Position numbers and translations under genes: made by a program. DNA of 64,000 nt from contig CP048620.1 of assembly GCA_015698305.1 (NCBI GenBank), positions 2,254,001 through 2,318,000 on the forward strand. The letters are read 5' to 3'. Below the pieces are notes generated by a model. That model searched no databases. It was given only the letters and a program-made list of their open reading frames with translations, and was not told where the DNA came from. This DNA comes from Candidatus Nitrohelix vancouverensis. GTDB taxonomy: Bacteria > Nitrospinota > Nitrospinia > Nitrospinales > VA-1. This document shows, one piece after another, positions 57,336 through 64,000 of the stretch (positions are counted from its first letter, which is position 1; the number at the start of each line of letters is the position of its first letter).

Positions 57336-57641
57336 TTAACCTTCAGGGGTCTCGTCGCTCTGCGTTTTCAATTCGTCCGTTGCGCTTGCAAGATTTTCAT
57401 CCGAGTGACAGAAGGTGCAGGTCGACATGGGGCGATGCGGCATGATGGGAATATTTTCTGATTCTGTCATGTGACAGCTGAGGCAGGTCTCAGCGTTTGC
57501 TGATCCCTGATGTTCGGGGATGGGACTCAGAGCGGGAGCCGCGGTCAGAAATCCGTAGCCGATGGTTCCGATCGTGACCACGCCGATGAACGCCATGAAC
57601 CGGAAAAAATTGCGTTGTCCTGTATTTTTTTTTCTAGCCAT
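57336..57641 (-). CDS. Membrane-anchored diheme cytochrome c
   Basis: This 101-residue protein has one N-terminal membrane span (about 12-33) and two CXXCH sites, CLSCH (53-57) and CTFCH (75-79). His69 (in PHRP) and Met72 are possible axial ligands. It is too short to have its own catalytic domain and probably passes electrons between a quinone oxidase or reductase and periplasmic carriers, as NapC/NirT-like stubs do, though it is not of that family. It starts 3 bp after the ridA stop. Confidence 0.8.
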   Translation of the reverse strand: MARKKNTGQRNFFRFMAFIGVVTIGTIGYGFLTAAPALSPIPEHQGSANAETCLSCHMTESENIPIMPHRPMSTCTFCHSDENLASATDELKTQSDETPEG

Positions 57642-57644
57642 AAT

Positions 57645-58040
57645 TTAAGCGACGCTTCCTTCTGAATGGGCGATGAAGTCAATCTCTACCAATGCGTTCT
57701 TGGGAAGGGCGGCGACCTGAACGCAGGAACGCGCGGGATTGGATTCCGGGAAAAAGGTTTCATAAACCGAGTTCATGTCTGCAAAGTGTCCCATGTCCGC
57801 AAGGTACACGGTGGTCTTGATGATATGGTTGAAGGTCAATCCCTCGGCGTGCAGAATGGCTTTGATATTTTGCATGACGCGCTGGGTTTCCTGTTTGATG
57901 TCGCCGCCATCCATCGCCCCGGTTTCCGGGTTGAGGGCGATCTGGCCCGAGGAAAATAACAGGTTTCCAAACAGGACCGCTTGCTCATAGGGGCCGATGG
58001 CCGCAGGCGCGTCGGTGGTTTTAACGGCTTTTTTATTCAT
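57645..58040 (-). CDS. ridA: RidA-family enamine/imine deaminase
   Basis: RidA hydrolyses reactive enamines/imines made by PLP enzymes. The 131-residue protein has PAAIGPYEQAVLFGNLLFSSGQIALNPETGAM, the DMGHFADMNSVYETFF block and the arginine-containing PARSCVQVAALPKNALVEIDFIA. ATG 58040 has GGAG 6 bases upstream and is preferred to one four codons earlier. Clustered with recO and ogt upstream and the diheme cytochrome downstream. Confidence 0.94.
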   Translation of the reverse strand: MNKKAVKTTDAPAAIGPYEQAVLFGNLLFSSGQIALNPETGAMDGGDIKQETQRVMQNIKAILHAEGLTFNHIIKTTVYLADMGHFADMNSVYETFFPESNPARSCVQVAALPKNALVEIDFIAHSEGSVA

Positions 58041-58059
58041 GGGTATCTCCATCGTTGAA

Positions 58060-58809
58060 TCAAGCTAATGATTTAATAAAGGGGTAAGATTTTAACTCCC
58101 GCCCTAGGTGCGACAGAACCAGGCGGTGAGTCACCGTTTCAATTTCATCCTCAAGTCCTTTGGGGAGTCTGAGACGTCCGCTGTTTTGAGGCGTCAGGGC
58201 CATCATCTTTTTCAAATAATTGAGCACTCCCTGATTAAAGCGCGTCCCCGGTTGCAAGCGATGGGTGCAGGGTTGACAAAGGATACCTTTGCGATTGTAA
58301 CTGAAACCGATCCAGCCCGGAGCGGGAACCGACTTGCAGGCGAGGCAATGGTCAAATTCCGGCGAGTAGCCGAGAACCGCCATCAGCTGAATTTCAAACA
58401 AACGTCGCAGGATGATGATGTGGTCATTGCACTCAAGAGCCGCTAGCGTGTCGCACAGTAACTGAAAGGCGCCCAGTTCCGGGTGCCCGTCGGGAATCAG
58501 GGCGTCGATCAATTCCAGAAAATACGCCCCAGTGAAAGTCTTTTTGTAGTCTTCCCGTATGGGATGAAACGAGCGGATGATATCGGCTTGATTCAACCGG
58601 TAAAGATTCTGGTTCTCCTTGCCAAAATAGATCATCTCTATCAGAGACAAAGGCTCCAACGCCGCGCCGAAGCGGCTTTTGATCTTGCGCGCCGCCTTGG
58701 CGACAACTTTCACCTTGCCGTAACGGTCGGTGAGAAGCGTCACCAGCTTGTCGGTTTCGGAGAGATTGAAGCGGCGCAGGACAATGGCTCGACAATTATA
58801 CAGTCCCAT
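58060..58809 (-). CDS. recO: DNA repair protein RecO
   Basis: RecO loads RecA on gapped DNA with RecF/RecR. This protein of about 249 residues has the OB-fold start YNCRAIVLRRFNLSETDKLVTLLTDRYGKV, KSRFGAALEPLSLIEM, and the zinc-binding CLACKSVPAPGWIGFSYNRKGILCQPC-type region (four Cys). ATG 58809 is the family-typical start; the frame runs further upstream to 58881 but without similarity. The start overlaps the ogt 3' end by 14 bases. Confidence 0.92.
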   Translation of the reverse strand: MGLYNCRAIVLRRFNLSETDKLVTLLTDRYGKVKVVAKAARKIKSRFGAALEPLSLIEMIYFGKENQNLYRLNQADIIRSFHPIREDYKKTFTGAYFLELIDALIPDGHPELGAFQLLCDTLAALECNDHIIILRRLFEIQLMAVLGYSPEFDHCLACKSVPAPGWIGFSYNRKGILCQPCTHRLQPGTRFNQGVLNYLKKMMALTPQNSGRLRLPKGLEDEIETVTHRLVLSHLGRELKSYPFIKSLA

Positions 58810-59323
58810 GCGTACCGGATTCCAGATCGAGCAGGAAGCGTTTGATGTGGATTCCTCCTGTGTAGCCCCCCAGCTCCCCATTGTGTCTGATGACGCGATG
58901 GCAGGGGATGATTAAAGGGATCGGGTTCCTGCCATTCGCGGAGCCGGCGGCGCGGTAGGCGCGCGGACGTTTGGAGGCTTCGGCGAGCCATTGGTAGCTC
59001 TGCGTTTTTCCATAGGGAATGTGAAGCACCTGGCGCCAGACCGATTTCTGGAAATCCGTTCCGTGTCCCAGGTCGAGTTTGCAATCAAAACGTTTCAGTT
59101 TACCGGAGAAATACTGCTCCACCTGCTTGACGCCCTGGCGCAAGGCCGTTTGGTTCTGGCGCGGCGAGCTGTTGAATTGCTCTTCCAGTTCATTGATGAA
59201 ATCGTCTATTGAATTGATTTGCAGTTTGAGACGGCACACACCTTTTCCGCGGTCCGCCAACCCGGCCAGGCCGAGCGGGGTTTCAAATAAAGCGTATTGG
59301 ATGCTGTCGATTGATTTGGGCAT
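58796..59323 (-). CDS. ogt: Methylated-DNA-protein cysteine methyltransferase
   Basis: This protein removes methyl groups from O6-methylguanine by suicide transfer to Cys. It is 175 residues long. The active site is IPLIIPCHRVIRHNGELGGYTGG (PCHRV), preceded by DFQKSVWRQVLHIPYGKTQSY and RAAGSANGRNP. Ogt/Ada C-terminal type without the Ada activator part. Overlaps recO at its 3' end, which suggests a shared transcript of DNA repair genes. Confidence 0.96.
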   Translation of the reverse strand: MPKSIDSIQYALFETPLGLAGLADRGKGVCRLKLQINSIDDFINELEEQFNSSPRQNQTALRQGVKQVEQYFSGKLKRFDCKLDLGHGTDFQKSVWRQVLHIPYGKTQSYQWLAEASKRPRAYRAAGSANGRNPIPLIIPCHRVIRHNGELGGYTGGIHIKRFLLDLESGTHGTV

Positions 59324-59374
59324 TGTGGATTTGAACGCTACAGGTTGCTGAACTGTGTGTATTTTAACCTAACT

Positions 59375-60643
59375 TCAGTCCGTTGCAAAGCGGACAAGAA
59401 ACAAACTGAGATCGGGGAAATAGGTGATGATGAGCAGACCGATCAGTTGCAATGCCAGAAAAGGAAGAGCCGCCTTGTAAAGCCGTATCACCGGTTCGGA
59501 AAAACGCGCGCTGGAGATGAACAGGTTGATGCCCACCGGAGGCGTGGCGTAACCGATTTCCAGATTGGCGAGAAAAATGATTCCCAGATGAACCGGATCA
59601 ACTCCGTAATGGAGCGCGAGCGGGATGATCAGGGGAACGACCACGATGATCGCGGAGAAGATATCCATCATGCAACCGACGATCAGCAGAAAAATATTCA
59701 GAACGATCAGAAATGCAATTGGACTTTCGATATGTTCTTTGAAGAAAGCGAGCAGTTGCATCGGCATTTGCTCGTCGATCAGGTAGCTGGTGAAACCCAT
59801 CGCCGCGCCCAGAATGATGATGATGGAACCGACCAGCGTCATACTGTTCAGCATCAGTCGCGGCAAATCTTTAATGGGGTGCAGTTCCTTGTGGATGAAG
59901 GTTCCGACAAGAAGGACGTATAACACGGTGACGGTCGCCGCTTCCGTCAATGTCACCAGTCCGCTGTAAATACCGACGATCAAAATGAGTGGGAGAGGGA
60001 TTTCCCATATCGAGTCGCGCAGAGCCGCCAAGGCCTCCGATTTTGAAAAAGCCGCCCTGGATACAGCGGGACTGCGGAATCGGCAATAGAGGCCCATCAC
60101 GCCAACGAGAAGCAGTCCGGGCAGTATTCCGGCGAGGAATAAATGATCCACGCTCACCTGGGCGACGATGCCGTAAAGTATGAGGGGCAGGGAAGGCGGG
60201 AACAGCAGTCCGATGCTTCCTGAAGAAGTGATGAGACCGAGCGAAAAATTTTTGGAATAATGTTCTTTTAAAAGCAAGGGGTAGAGCAGACCGCCCAACG
60301 CGATGATGGTGACGCCTGAGGCGCCTGTAAAGGCGGTGAAAAAAGCGCTGGCTCCCAGAACCGCCCAGGAGACGCCGCCGCGCAGACCGCCAAGAAATGC
60401 GCGCGATAAACGAGTGAGGCGTTCCGGCGCGCGACCGTTGGCCAGAACAAATCCCGCGAAGGTGAATAGGGGGATGGCGGCGAGGGATGGGGCCGAGGCG
60501 ACCCGGTACAATTCAATGAACAGCGCCGCAGGTTCGATGTCCAGCGAGTGAAACGCCAGCATTGTGGCCAGGGCAATGACGACGAACAAGGGCGCTCCCA
60601 TGAGCGCAAACAGGATCAAACCTGAAACGACCAGATAGCTCAT
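59375..60643 (-). CDS. dctM: TRAP transporter large permease (DctM type)
   Basis: This large membrane subunit of a tripartite ATP-independent periplasmic transporter takes up organic acids or similar anions on a Na+ or H+ gradient. It has 422 residues and about twelve membrane spans with the family phrases LGASAFFTAFTGASGVTIIALGGLLYP, SSGSIGLLFPPSLPLILYG, and the end ATPPVGINLFISSA. The ATG overlaps the dctQ stop (ATGA). Substrate is unknown because no binding protein lies nearby. Confidence 0.93.
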   Translation of the reverse strand: MSYLVVSGLILFALMGAPLFVVIALATMLAFHSLDIEPAALFIELYRVASAPSLAAIPLFTFAGFVLANGRAPERLTRLSRAFLGGLRGGVSWAVLGASAFFTAFTGASGVTIIALGGLLYPLLLKEHYSKNFSLGLITSSGSIGLLFPPSLPLILYGIVAQVSVDHLFLAGILPGLLLVGVMGLYCRFRSPAVSRAAFSKSEALAALRDSIWEIPLPLILIVGIYSGLVTLTEAATVTVLYVLLVGTFIHKELHPIKDLPRLMLNSMTLVGSIIIILGAAMGFTSYLIDEQMPMQLLAFFKEHIESPIAFLIVLNIFLLIVGCMMDIFSAIIVVVPLIIPLALHYGVDPVHLGIIFLANLEIGYATPPVGINLFISSARFSEPVIRLYKAALPFLALQLIGLLIITYFPDLSLFLVRFATD

Positions 60644-61134
60644 CGTTTTTCATCCGTCGGAGTGAAGCTCAACTCGATAGCGTGAAGAATGAAGCGAAAA
60701 GAAATGACTGCAAAGGCGTAGGGAATGACGGTTTGAAACGCCCAGGTAGGGATGTCAAAAATAAGCAGACTGCCGCCTTCTTTTTCAAACATGACAAAAT
60801 CCCAGGCTGATTTGGTCAGAAACGCGCAGACGATCCCCGAACCAAAATGAACCAGTATGCGGAGGATACGATTCTTTCGCGCAGAGAGCAGGTGTGATAA
60901 AAAGGCGATGGACAAGTGACGCGATTGTTGCGCGGCGATGGATGCCCCAAGAAGACCAAGCCACAAGGCCCAGTGTCGCAGAAGGATTTCGGCCCAGCTC
61001 AATCCTGAAGAAAAGAAATTGCGCATGAAGACTTGCGAAAATGAGATGAGGATCATTCCTGTGAGGAGAACAAGAATCGCGCAACTTTCTATTTTTCCAA
61101 GCCAGCCATCAAAAATTTTGAACAGGCGAATCAT
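60640..61134 (-). CDS. dctQ: TRAP transporter small permease (DctQ type)
   Basis: This 164-residue protein has four membrane spans (about 14-34, 46-62, 85-105, 130-150) and the DctQ pattern ILISFSQVFMRNFFSSGLSWAEILLRHWALWLGLLGAS, QSRHLSIAFL. It pairs with the large subunit. The upstream gene is divergent and there is no dctP (substrate-binding protein) in the window, so this is a partial system here. Confidence 0.88.
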   Translation of the reverse strand: MIRLFKIFDGWLGKIESCAILVLLTGMILISFSQVFMRNFFSSGLSWAEILLRHWALWLGLLGASIAAQQSRHLSIAFLSHLLSARKNRILRILVHFGSGIVCAFLTKSAWDFVMFEKEGGSLLIFDIPTWAFQTVIPYAFAVISFRFILHAIELSFTPTDEKR

Positions 61135-61228
61135 CGAGGGGAACCTATTGTGATATTTAGGTGATACTCTGGACCATGCTTCTTATAATATGCCATAAAC
61201 CCTCAATCCCGTAGAAAGGAAACTTTGA

Positions 61229-62026
61229 ATGAAATTTTGGCTTTTGTTTTTTACCTTTTTTCTTGGCTCCGGAAATCATTCTACGGCGCATGGCGGAGAG
61301 GCGATTGAGGGCATGGTGTTTTTCCCTCCGGGCGAATTCATGATGGGAAGCGATAATGTGACGGGGAAGGATGATGAGCATCCCAAACGTCCTGTTTATC
61401 TCGATGGATTTTATCTGGATCAATACGAAGTGAGCGGCAAGGATTTTGAGATTTATCTGGAAAAATATTCGAACGAGCATCCAACGATCACCGGATGGTA
61501 CGGGCGTAAAGTGAAACCGGATATGGCGGACAGTCCGGTCTTTGGCCTGACCTGGGAACGCTGTCAGAACTATTGCCTGCGCAACGGAAAACGACTTCCC
61601 ACGGAAGCGGAGTGGGAGAGGGCGGCGTCGGGTCTGGAGGAACGCTTGTATCCCTGGGGGAATGAAGAGCCGTCTCCCGAACACGCCAATTTTGGTAAAT
61701 GCTGTTTTATCATGAGAGGTTCGATTCTTTCCCCGGTGGATGGCTATGAAGCGGGTAAGACTCCGGAGGGCGTGTATAATCTGGCGGGAAATATTGCTGA
61801 ATGGGTGTATGATTGGTATGATAGAAATTATTATAAAGACAGTCCCTACAAAAACCCGCGCGGTCCTGAAAGTGGAGAGTTTCACGTGATTCGCGGGGGC
61901 GCCTGGAACAGCCTGCCTGTCTATCTTCGCAACGCCTCCCGGTATGGTTACGATGATGCAAAAGATTATTATGGGATTGGGTGTCGTTGCGCGTTGTCCG
62001 GTACGACAAAGGTCAATAACGAATAA
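61229..62026 (+). CDS. Secreted FGE (SUMF1) fold protein (second)
   Basis: This 265-residue protein has a signal peptide (about 1-21). The domain reads FFPPGEFMMGSDN, FYLDQYEVSGKDFEIYLEKY, GLTWERCQNYCLRNGKRLPTEAEWERAASG, YNLAGNIAEWVYDWYDRNYY, VIRGGAWNSL and YGIGCRCAL. It resembles the protein at 14732 but is not closely similar, so the two are old paralogues. The FGE cysteine pair is not clearly present, although CRC occurs near the C-terminus. AAAGGA lies 8 bases before the ATG. Confidence 0.85.
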   Translation: MKFWLLFFTFFLGSGNHSTAHGGEAIEGMVFFPPGEFMMGSDNVTGKDDEHPKRPVYLDGFYLDQYEVSGKDFEIYLEKYSNEHPTITGWYGRKVKPDMADSPVFGLTWERCQNYCLRNGKRLPTEAEWERAASGLEERLYPWGNEEPSPEHANFGKCCFIMRGSILSPVDGYEAGKTPEGVYNLAGNIAEWVYDWYDRNYYKDSPYKNPRGPESGEFHVIRGGAWNSLPVYLRNASRYGYDDAKDYYGIGCRCALSGTTKVNNE

Positions 62027-62053
62027 AATTTTTCAATTGGGGTGGTTTGCGTA

Positions 62054-62959
62054 ATGGAAGATCTGGATAAAAAAATAAATTTGATCATTCGCGATAAAAT
62101 TTCTTACATGCTGGCGGAAAATTCTGTTCGTATCAAGAAGGTCAACACACGCTACACCAATAAGAATCTGTACAACACCGTTGAACGGTTGAACGATATT
62201 GTCGGCAGTTACGACCGGCTGGTTCGTACCATTTGCAAGGAAAGATTCAGCGTAGAGAAAGCGGTGCGGCTTCGTTATATATCTGAATTGACGCCGGAGC
62301 GCTTGCATACCGTTAAGCGCGAAACCTTGAATGAAGTGGAACGCGGCTTGAGACAGTTGACAGAGGAATATAAAAAACTCTACAAACCCTTTGCCAAAGA
62401 GGCAGAGTTTGACGAGCAGGTGGAAAAAATTTTTGAGAACGCTAAAGAAAATATAGAAAAACTTGCTGAGAAAACTTTGGAGAAAATCAATTCCGAAGTG
62501 GTGGGGTCGACGCGGGTGTCCCCGGATGATCTTCAAAACTTATACGATATTGAACAATCTTCCCTGGTGGATCTCGCCATCATCAAACCGCTTCAGAATA
62601 TGCATTTAATGCTTGCCCGCCTCAGCGAGAAACCGGAGGCGCAGTCATTGCAACGGAATATTCAGGAGGCCATCAAGGAGTATGTGAAAATTTCCAAGTC
62701 CAATGAATCGGACGCCTGGGCCATCCCCTCCGTTCAGGGCAAGAAAATGCGCAAGATGGAAGTGGCGGGTCAGGATATCTTCTTAAAGGATATGATCTAC
62801 GGTTTGCACAGCTTGATCCAGAATGCTGAACTGCCTGCTGAACATCGTAATCGCGAAGTCATCGATAAAATCTGGAAACAAATCGAACTGGGTCTGGATG
62901 CAAAAGAGAGCCTGGCGAATGTGAAACAGAATTTGAAAACTCTTTATGATTTGCTGTGA
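62054..62959 (+). CDS. Unknown helical protein upstream of sppA
   Basis: This protein of about 301 residues is predicted mostly helical and charged, without membrane or signal segment. An N-terminal part (MEDLDKKINLIIRDKISYMLAENSVRIKKVNTRYTNKNLYN) is followed by coiled-coil-like stretches around 100-160 (EVERGLRQLTEEYKKLYKPF) and 250-300. The ATG at 62054 has GGGGTGG upstream and is preferred to GTG 62042. It overlaps the sppA start by 14 bp. I recognise no family. Confidence 0.6.
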   Translation: MEDLDKKINLIIRDKISYMLAENSVRIKKVNTRYTNKNLYNTVERLNDIVGSYDRLVRTICKERFSVEKAVRLRYISELTPERLHTVKRETLNEVERGLRQLTEEYKKLYKPFAKEAEFDEQVEKIFENAKENIEKLAEKTLEKINSEVVGSTRVSPDDLQNLYDIEQSSLVDLAIIKPLQNMHLMLARLSEKPEAQSLQRNIQEAIKEYVKISKSNESDAWAIPSVQGKKMRKMEVAGQDIFLKDMIYGLHSLIQNAELPAEHRNREVIDKIWKQIELGLDAKESLANVKQNLKTLYDLL

Positions 62960-63953
62960 TCGTTTGATAAAAGAATTTCTGCCCCACTTCAAACCGGTTT
63001 TATACGCGTTTCTAGTCGCCCTGATCCTGTCTGTTTTATCGGGTTGCGCTTACATCCAATTAGGGCCATCCATCGGGCCGCTTGAGGAAGTTACATTAGA
63101 AGGCGAGGGCGACGAAAAAATCCTTTTGCTCGAAATTGAAGGGGTGATTGGCAACAAAGCGAAGCGCTCTCTCACCGGATTCTCCATCGATGTGGGCATG
63201 GTCGAAAAAGTCCGTGAGATTTTGAAACAAGCCAGCGAGGACGACGCTATTCGTGGCTTGCTGGTACGCATCAATTCCCCGGGTGGGACAGTTACCTCAA
63301 GCGATATTATTTTTCATGAATTACAGCGATTCAAACAGGAGAGAAATATCCCCGTTTACGTCGCCATCGTGGACCTTGCCGCGTCGGGAGGCTATTATAT
63401 CGCGCAGGCGGGCGACCTCATCATGGCTCATCCCACCTCGCTGATAGGAAGCATCGGCGTGATCGCCATGAAGGTCAACCTGACTGAGTTGATGGGCAAA
63501 GTGGGCGTCGATTGGGAAATCGTCAAGTCCGGCGACAAGAAAGATTTCCTGTCCCCATTCCGCGCCTTGACAGAAGAAGAACGACGCTTGTTTCAGGACA
63601 CGATCGATCAGTTTCATGACCGTTTTGTTCGCCTGATTGCGGACAACCGACCGGAATTATCTTACGATCAGGCGTTAATCATTGCTGATGGACGAGTCTA
63701 CACAGCGGAACAGGCTCTCGGTAACAAGTTGATAGACAAGATCGCTTATTTCGACGAGATGACCGAGCACATGAAAACACATCTTGGCGTCGATGCATTG
63801 AAGATCGTGACTTATCAGCGTTCAGGCGATTTCAAGAGCAACCTCTATTCTCAAGCAGATCGAATTCCCCCCACAGTCAATTTATTCAATATAGATATTG
63901 GAATGGATTGGCTTCCCTCGACCCCCCAGTTCATGTATTTATGGGCGCCGTGA
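62946..63953 (+). CDS. sppA: Signal peptide peptidase SppA (lipoprotein-like)
   Basis: SppA degrades cleaved signal peptides and other membrane remnants; it is a serine/lysine protease of the S49 family. The 335-residue protein has an N-terminal membrane segment ending in a lipobox-like LSGCAYIQ. It carries the protease core INSPGGTVTSSDIIFHELQ, YVAIVDLAASGGYYIAQAGDLIMAHPTSLIGSIGVI (nucleophile Ser in ASGGYY) and the general-base Lys region IKSGDKKD-like (VKSGDKKDFLSPF). It starts within the preceding gene and lacks a clear ribosome-binding site, so translational coupling is likely. The window ends 47 bp after its stop. Confidence 0.93.
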   Translation: MICCDRLIKEFLPHFKPVLYAFLVALILSVLSGCAYIQLGPSIGPLEEVTLEGEGDEKILLLEIEGVIGNKAKRSLTGFSIDVGMVEKVREILKQASEDDAIRGLLVRINSPGGTVTSSDIIFHELQRFKQERNIPVYVAIVDLAASGGYYIAQAGDLIMAHPTSLIGSIGVIAMKVNLTELMGKVGVDWEIVKSGDKKDFLSPFRALTEEERRLFQDTIDQFHDRFVRLIADNRPELSYDQALIIADGRVYTAEQALGNKLIDKIAYFDEMTEHMKTHLGVDALKIVTYQRSGDFKSNLYSQADRIPPTVNLFNIDIGMDWLPSTPQFMYLWAP

Positions 63954-64000
63954 TTACCGGAAAAGCCTTATAAATATTCAAAAAACCGATATAAATCCTT

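Overview
The window is a chromosomal segment of about 64 kb from a Gram-negative, flagellated bacterium. Evidence for this is outer-membrane-type machinery (TolC-like factor, RND pump, lipoprotein signal peptides), KDO synthesis (kdsD), a MotA/MotB stator and c-type cytochromes. Genes are dense, on both strands, with many 1- or 4-base stop/start overlaps (TAATG, ATGA, GTGA). Base composition is near-balanced. I see no phage, IS element, integrase, CRISPR array or rRNA. The mixture (c554-like cytochrome, animal-like UDP-glucose dehydrogenase, formylglycine-generating-enzyme-fold lipobox/secreted proteins, several lone cyclic-nucleotide-binding domains, TRAP permease) would fit Nitrospinota or a deltaproteobacterial-type lineage. 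That assignment is an inference from protein style, not a search.

Layout. 1-5.2 kb: 3' part of rnd, then (minus) a motility-associated DUF115/Maf-like protein with a TPR protein, then mutL. 5.2-9.95 kb (minus): XRE regulator, TPR membrane protein, pantothenate genes panB-panC-panD, deoxynucleoside kinase and a degenerate receiver. 10.2-16.1 kb: glgA, coaBC, remains of an alpha/beta hydrolase, a YcaQ-type DNA glycosylase, an FGE-fold secreted protein and a zinc-ribbon membrane protein. Together panBCD and coaBC supply most of the pantothenate-to-CoA route. 16.5-23.8 kb: copper P-type ATPase, DnaJ-MORN fusion, apbE, ClC channel, rpe and a cyclic-nucleotide-binding (CNB) protein. 24-28.3 kb: a GT-C-like membrane protein and a PilZ-like/motA/motB operon. 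28.6-33.2 kb: kdsD, alaS, an 80-bp tandem repeat array, an NHLP-leader-like small protein and tRNA-Arg(CCG). 33.5-39.2 kb: a complete tripartite RND efflux operon. 39.4-42 kb: CBS and two CNB proteins plus several very small genes. 42.2-52.7 kb: FkbM methyltransferase, truA, leuB-asd, a 759-residue coiled-coil protein, mtnP-hemL, eno and ftsB. 53.1-61.1 kb: HU/IHF, queA, tetraheme cytochrome, UGDH, diheme cytochrome, ridA, recO, ogt and TRAP dctQM. 61.2-64 kb: a second FGE-fold protein, an unknown helical protein and sppA.

Most of the window is housekeeping. The most unusual structure is outside the genes. At three separate places (after mutL, between the ClC gene and apbE, and after alaS) there are diverged tandem duplications with nearly the same unit length of 78-81 bp. 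In the first two the unit is recognisably the 3' end of the preceding gene. Other points worth following are a MotB with a helix-turn-helix-like N-terminal extension, a cytochrome with one CxxxCH site, a DnaJ-MORN fusion, an NHLP-like protein with no modification enzymes beside it, and a probable ATT start codon for the efflux adaptor. I did not find a multi-gene cassette that I could defend as a new defence or biosynthetic system.
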